Assembly (NCBI GenBank): GCA_028095005.1
Contig: CM051459.1
Span: 199,431,902-199,495,901 of the forward strand
Direction: 5' to 3'
DNA: 64,000 nucleotides
From: Rhynchospora pubera
Lineage: Eukaryota > Streptophyta > Magnoliopsida > Poales > Cyperaceae
Below, piece by piece: positions 61,367-64,000 of the stretch. A model generated the notes under the pieces. That model did no database searches and was not told the DNA's origin. It saw nothing but the letters and a program-made list of their open reading frames with translations. The translations under genes were made by a program, and so were the position numbers. Position 1 is the first letter of the stretch. Each line of letters starts with the position of its first letter.

Positions 61367-62198
61367 TTTTTTTTTTTTTAGAAAAACTTGACAGTGGCTG
61401 TCAAGTAGTGGTATACCACAAGTGGTACACCGATACAAAATAAAATTAAAAAAAAAACGACATGAAAAAGATAATCAGTTACATCCACGATTATACCAAA
61501 TCATCGGTCTGTGTATCTACGATCATACATTTCACACATCAGTCACATCCACACACCGGCCACATCTTGCACGCCAAGAACAACCATTCGCCAAGCCACT
61601 CCTTCTCGTGTCCCGGTCGCATCTCGCGCACCGACCACACCTCTTCGCGCACCGATCACATCTCTTTGCACATCGGCTGCACATCATTACGACGGACTAG
61701 TCGTGCCTCACACATTGGCCGCACTTTTTCACGCACCGGCTGCATCTCCTCGTGCACCGACTGCACCCCCTCATGCACCGGCCGCACCTCATCGTGCACC
61801 GGCCGCACTTCACGAACCAACTGTGTCTCTTCACGCACCGAGTGCATCTCCCACACTAGGCTGCACCACTTCGAGCACCAGCCGCACCTCTTCGCGCACC
61901 AGCCGCACCTTGTGGAACGCCTGCACCTCCTCGAGGACAGGCCATTCCGACCGTCCACCTACCAGTTGTGGATCTATGACACTTACACATGTATGATCAC
62001 ATTGTCCACAGCCGCAACGATCTCGGCAAAATCGCATCCGCCGTCTAACCACCTAGATCTGTCGGAGAAGAAGACCAAAAACAGTAGAGAAGAAGAGAGG
62101 AAGGCGGGGGGAGACCGGCGGCGGCCTCCCCCGCCTAGGGTTTGCCGAATTTAAGGACTCTCAAAATCGCCTTTTTTTCGCTCCGGGGCGGCGCCTAG
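61367..62198 (-). mobile_element. Poly(A)-tailed retroposon with 16-bp target-site duplication
   Basis: The 16-mer GTGAAGAGTTTGGATT flanks the insert exactly, at 61351-61366 and 62199-62214. The left end is a T run, so on the minus strand the insert ends in poly(A). Target duplication plus A tail marks LINE-type (target-primed) insertion. On the minus strand it begins in a G/C-rich segment (AAACCCTAGGCGG), runs through a degenerate 21-bp minisatellite and ends with two hairpins, GTGGTATACCAC and CTTGACAGCCACTGTCAAG, just before the A tail. No reverse transcriptase is encoded, so it is a SINE-like or retrocopied sequence moved in trans. Open frames across it are repeat-driven (Ser/Thr/His/Arg or Val/Glu/His) and not believable proteins. 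Confidence 0.8.
61630..61925. repeat. Degenerate 21-bp minisatellite inside the retroposon
   Basis: A unit of the type GCACCGGCCGCACCTCATCGT repeats about every 21 bases, with substitutions and occasional 2-3-base indels; well-kept neighbours lie at about 61732-61812 and 61876-61920. It is much richer in G+C than its surroundings. It is probably an expansion within the parent retroposon. Confidence 0.65.
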
Positions 62199-62291
62199 GT
62201 GAAGAGTTTGGATTGTTTATAATAAATTTGGCATATAAAATATCCGGAATTTGTAATTCCGGCACCGTCCAAACAGCCCCTAAAGAATAAG

Positions 62292-62443
62292 GGCTCCGTT
62301 TGGATACCGTGTGGGGAAGAAGAGAAGAAGGAAAGAAATTTATTATAAACAATCCAAACTCTTTACAAAGTTACACACTTCTCAATACTCCTTCCCACTT
62401 TTTTCCTTATTCTCTTCTTCTCACACCTCATCCAAACGGAGCC
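62292..62443. mobile_element. Tourist-like MITE, second copy (inverted)
   Basis: Terminal inverted repeats GGCTCCGTTTGGAT and ATCCAAACGGAGCC are perfect over 14 bp, with AAG as the 3-bp flanking duplication (62289-62291 and 62444-62446). The internal sequence is the reverse complement of the family sequence in the other two copies. It is non-coding, 152 bp. Confidence 0.85.
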
Positions 62444-62504
62444 AAGAAAATGCAAGTATAATATGAGTATTATTCAGAAACTTACTACTATACCTGTACT
62501 TAAG

Positions 62505-62661
62505 GGGTGCGTTTGGATAGGTGTGGGAAGAAGGGAAGAAGGGAAGAAGTGGGAAGAAGTATTGGGAAGTGTGTAACTTTGTGAAAAGTTTGGATTGTTT
62601 ATAATTTTTTTTCTTCTTCTTCCTTCTTCTTCTTCTTTCTTCCAACGATCCAAACGCACCC
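62505..62661. mobile_element. Tourist-like MITE, third copy
   Basis: Terminal inverted repeats GGGTGCGTTTGGAT and ATCCAAACGCACCC are perfect over 14 bp, flanked by AAG (62502-62504 and 62662-62664). It contains GGGAAGAAGG tandem variants on the left and a CTTCTTCTT-rich right half. It is non-coding, 157 bp. Confidence 0.85.
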
Positions 62662-62664
62662 AAG

Positions 62665-63055
62665 AATGCTTGAAGTTGTCTGATTGAAGTAAAAAACAAG
62701 ACCAAGTCACCCGATATGTTTAATTTTTTTTTATCCGGCCCAATTTTGATAAAAGATAGTAAATATATATTTGTTTCTAAATACATCACAAACTATGCGT
62801 AGAAAAATGAATACATGTATTCAACCGATACTTTTGAATGCATGCATTTACATTTACATTTTTTTTTTCCAAAAAGGATGCTATTAGCATCTTTCAAAAA
62901 TCAAAATCCTGCTTATCCCAAAGACCCAAACTCTAATCCGTTGACCGATCTATCCACTATCATAGTCAATCCTTTTTAACCAAAAAAGGAACCGTGGGGC
63001 TTTGAACCCGCCAAACGACCAAAGCCAAAGTGGAACTTCTCCTGGAGTCCGGTCC
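62665..63055. other. Spacer between transposons
   Basis: AT-rich spacer between the third Tourist-like copy and the small hAT-type element. No gene or repeat is recognised. Confidence 0.4.
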
Positions 63056-63063
63056 CTTGTCTC

Positions 63064-63380
63064 TAGACCTGTCAAAATTCCGTTCCGCAGGGTTGTTCCG
63101 TTCCGTTCCGTCCAAACGGAACGTTAAATGGAAGAGATTTCAGTTTCGTTTCTGAAAACGGAACGGAAACGGAATTGAAATTTATAAACGTTTTTACAAC
63201 GGAAAACGGAATTCCGCTGAAATCAATGGTAAATAAAGGACGGAACGTTAAACGGAATGGAAAATTGTTACGTTTACGAAACGGAACGTTAAACGGAATT
63301 AATTTCTATTCCGTCGACTGAAACGGAACGGAAGCGGAACAGACCTGTTCCGTCTTCCGTTTGAACGTTTGACAGGCCTA
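63064..63380. mobile_element. Small hAT-type MITE with AACGGAAC-rich subterminal repeats
   Basis: Ends TAGACCTGTCAAA and TTTGACAGGCCTA are inverted repeats (one mismatch), flanked by the direct octamer CTTGTCTC at 63056-63063 and 63381-63388. The 8-bp duplication points to the hAT superfamily. Inside, ACGGAAC and its inverse GTTCCGT recur through almost the whole 317 bp in both orientations. It has no coding capacity. It differs from the larger hAT-type element in both termini and repeat motif, so a different transposase presumably mobilised it. Confidence 0.9.
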
Positions 63381-63388
63381 CTTGTCTC

Positions 63389-64000
63389 CACATGAGTCGA
63401 AAAGTTTGACAAGGTTTTGGTAAACATGCTGCCTAAAAAAGTTTGCGCGTGAGAAAGAAAAAAGAAAGAGGTTAAATTTGTGAAAAGAACCCCAAGTGCG
63501 ATGAAAAGAGTATTTCCCAGGATTGGGATTTGGGTGATGTCCTTTTCCACTTGGCCCAGCACCTCTGCACCTGGAGAAATTACTGTGGGCTTTTGGAAAC
63601 ATGAGATCGGCATCCGGATCCTCTCCAGCTGGATACGATATGATGGATACTAGGAACCGTTTGATCTATATTTGAGGGTCTGGATCTGGTTGTAAGTTCT
63701 TGGGTAAGATGGAGGGGATCCTGACGAGTGGAGGGTCTCTTGCTTGCTTAACCGTCTATTTGAGTGATGATGGCTAAGGAGAGAGAGGTTCCTTTTAGCC
63801 TAGTAAGGATAATTATTCTTTTGACTTGTAGATCTTTCAACCAAAAAAAAAAAAAAAAGAGTGCATCAATGACTGTTTGAATCTTCAAATTTATCTTTTC
63901 TTTTCTATTAGTCTACGCGCTAAGTAATTAGTTTTAATCAACTAAAAGGCAAGTGTGGATTCAAGTTGACATGGCTGAGGAAATATAGCATAGATAATTT
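63389..64000. other. Right-edge intergenic sequence
   Basis: No gene is evident up to the window edge. A short inverted-repeat stretch at about 63614-63724 (CCGGATCCTCTCCAGC against GATGGAGGGGATCCTG) may be a small MITE of about 110 bp; no target duplication was identified. A run of A follows at 63842-63857. The minus-strand frames at 63299-63613 overlap the hAT-type element and have no known domain. Confidence 0.4.

Larger units (their letters stand above)
61273..62280. mobile_element. Tourist-like (PIF/Harbinger) MITE split by a retroposon
   Basis: The outer ends GGGGCCCTTTGGA and TCCAAACAGCCCC are inverted repeats flanked by TAA on both sides (61270-61272 and 62281-62283), the usual 3-bp duplication of PIF/Harbinger elements. 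Removing the inner retroposon and one copy of its target duplication leaves about 160 bp, the same size as two neighbouring relatives at 62292-62443 and 62505-62661. Those share the internal sequence AAGTGTGTAACTTTGTGAA and GTTTGGATTGTTTATAAT. Confidence 0.85.

Noticed and set aside
61462..62154. 230-codon open frame and its partners in other frames
   Set aside because: They run through the retroposon's 21-bp minisatellite; repeated Ser/Thr/His/Arg protein in several frames at once is a repeat effect.

Overview
The window is nuclear DNA of a flowering plant. Long AT-rich spacers separate intron-containing genes with GT/AG splice sites. The proteins are land-plant families: P-class PPR, mTERF, a PMT-type Golgi methyltransferase, a thylakoid-lumen protein, an LRR receptor-like kinase and an F-box/LRR protein. 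The species cannot be read from the sequence. I assembled each gene by hand from open frames, splice consensus and intron phase; every accepted model keeps one reading frame through all its exons.

Layout. 1-6.3 kb: gene-poor, with a tRNA-derived SINE, MITE-like inverted repeats and a short tandem duplication. 6.3-8.9 kb (+): RING-H2/vWA E3 ligase of the WAV3 family. 10.0-12.2 kb (-): intronless P-class PPR protein. 13.5-20.2 kb (-): nine-exon PMT28-type methyltransferase. 22.6-23.9 kb (+): two-exon LCMT-type SAM methyltransferase. 24.2-25.8 kb (-): six-exon thylakoid-lumen 17.9 kDa-type protein. 25.8-33.7 kb: a duplicated F-box neighbourhood, with an F-box pseudogene (27.0-27.9 kb), an intact F-box/LRR gene (29.8-31.9 kb), a duplicated terminal exon and two copies of a roughly 0.65 kb flanking repeat. 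35.4-43.5 kb (+): 17-exon HAD-type 5'-nucleotidase. 45.1-47.8 kb (+): mitochondrial ribosomal protein bL27m. 48.4-52.6 kb (-): seven-exon mTERF protein. 53.7 kb (+): tRNA-Gln(CTG). 55.2-58.9 kb (-): LRR receptor-like pseudokinase. 59.8-64 kb: a cluster of non-autonomous transposons.

The genes do not form a pathway. Several products go to organelles: the lumen protein and mTERF to chloroplasts, bL27m and probably the 5'-nucleotidase to mitochondria, and the PPR to one of the two. I read this as the normal content of a plant chromosome arm, not a cluster. I found no dedicated new multigene system.

The most informative unexplained structure is in the repeats. A retroposon with a 16-bp target duplication and poly(A) tail sits inside a Tourist-like MITE. 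A 45-bp micro-insertion in a PMT28 intron ends in the same 3' hairpin plus poly(A). Two hAT-type elements have exact 8-bp target duplications and dense subterminal repeats. A MULE-like foldback family recurs in several places, one copy splitting the F-box pseudogene.
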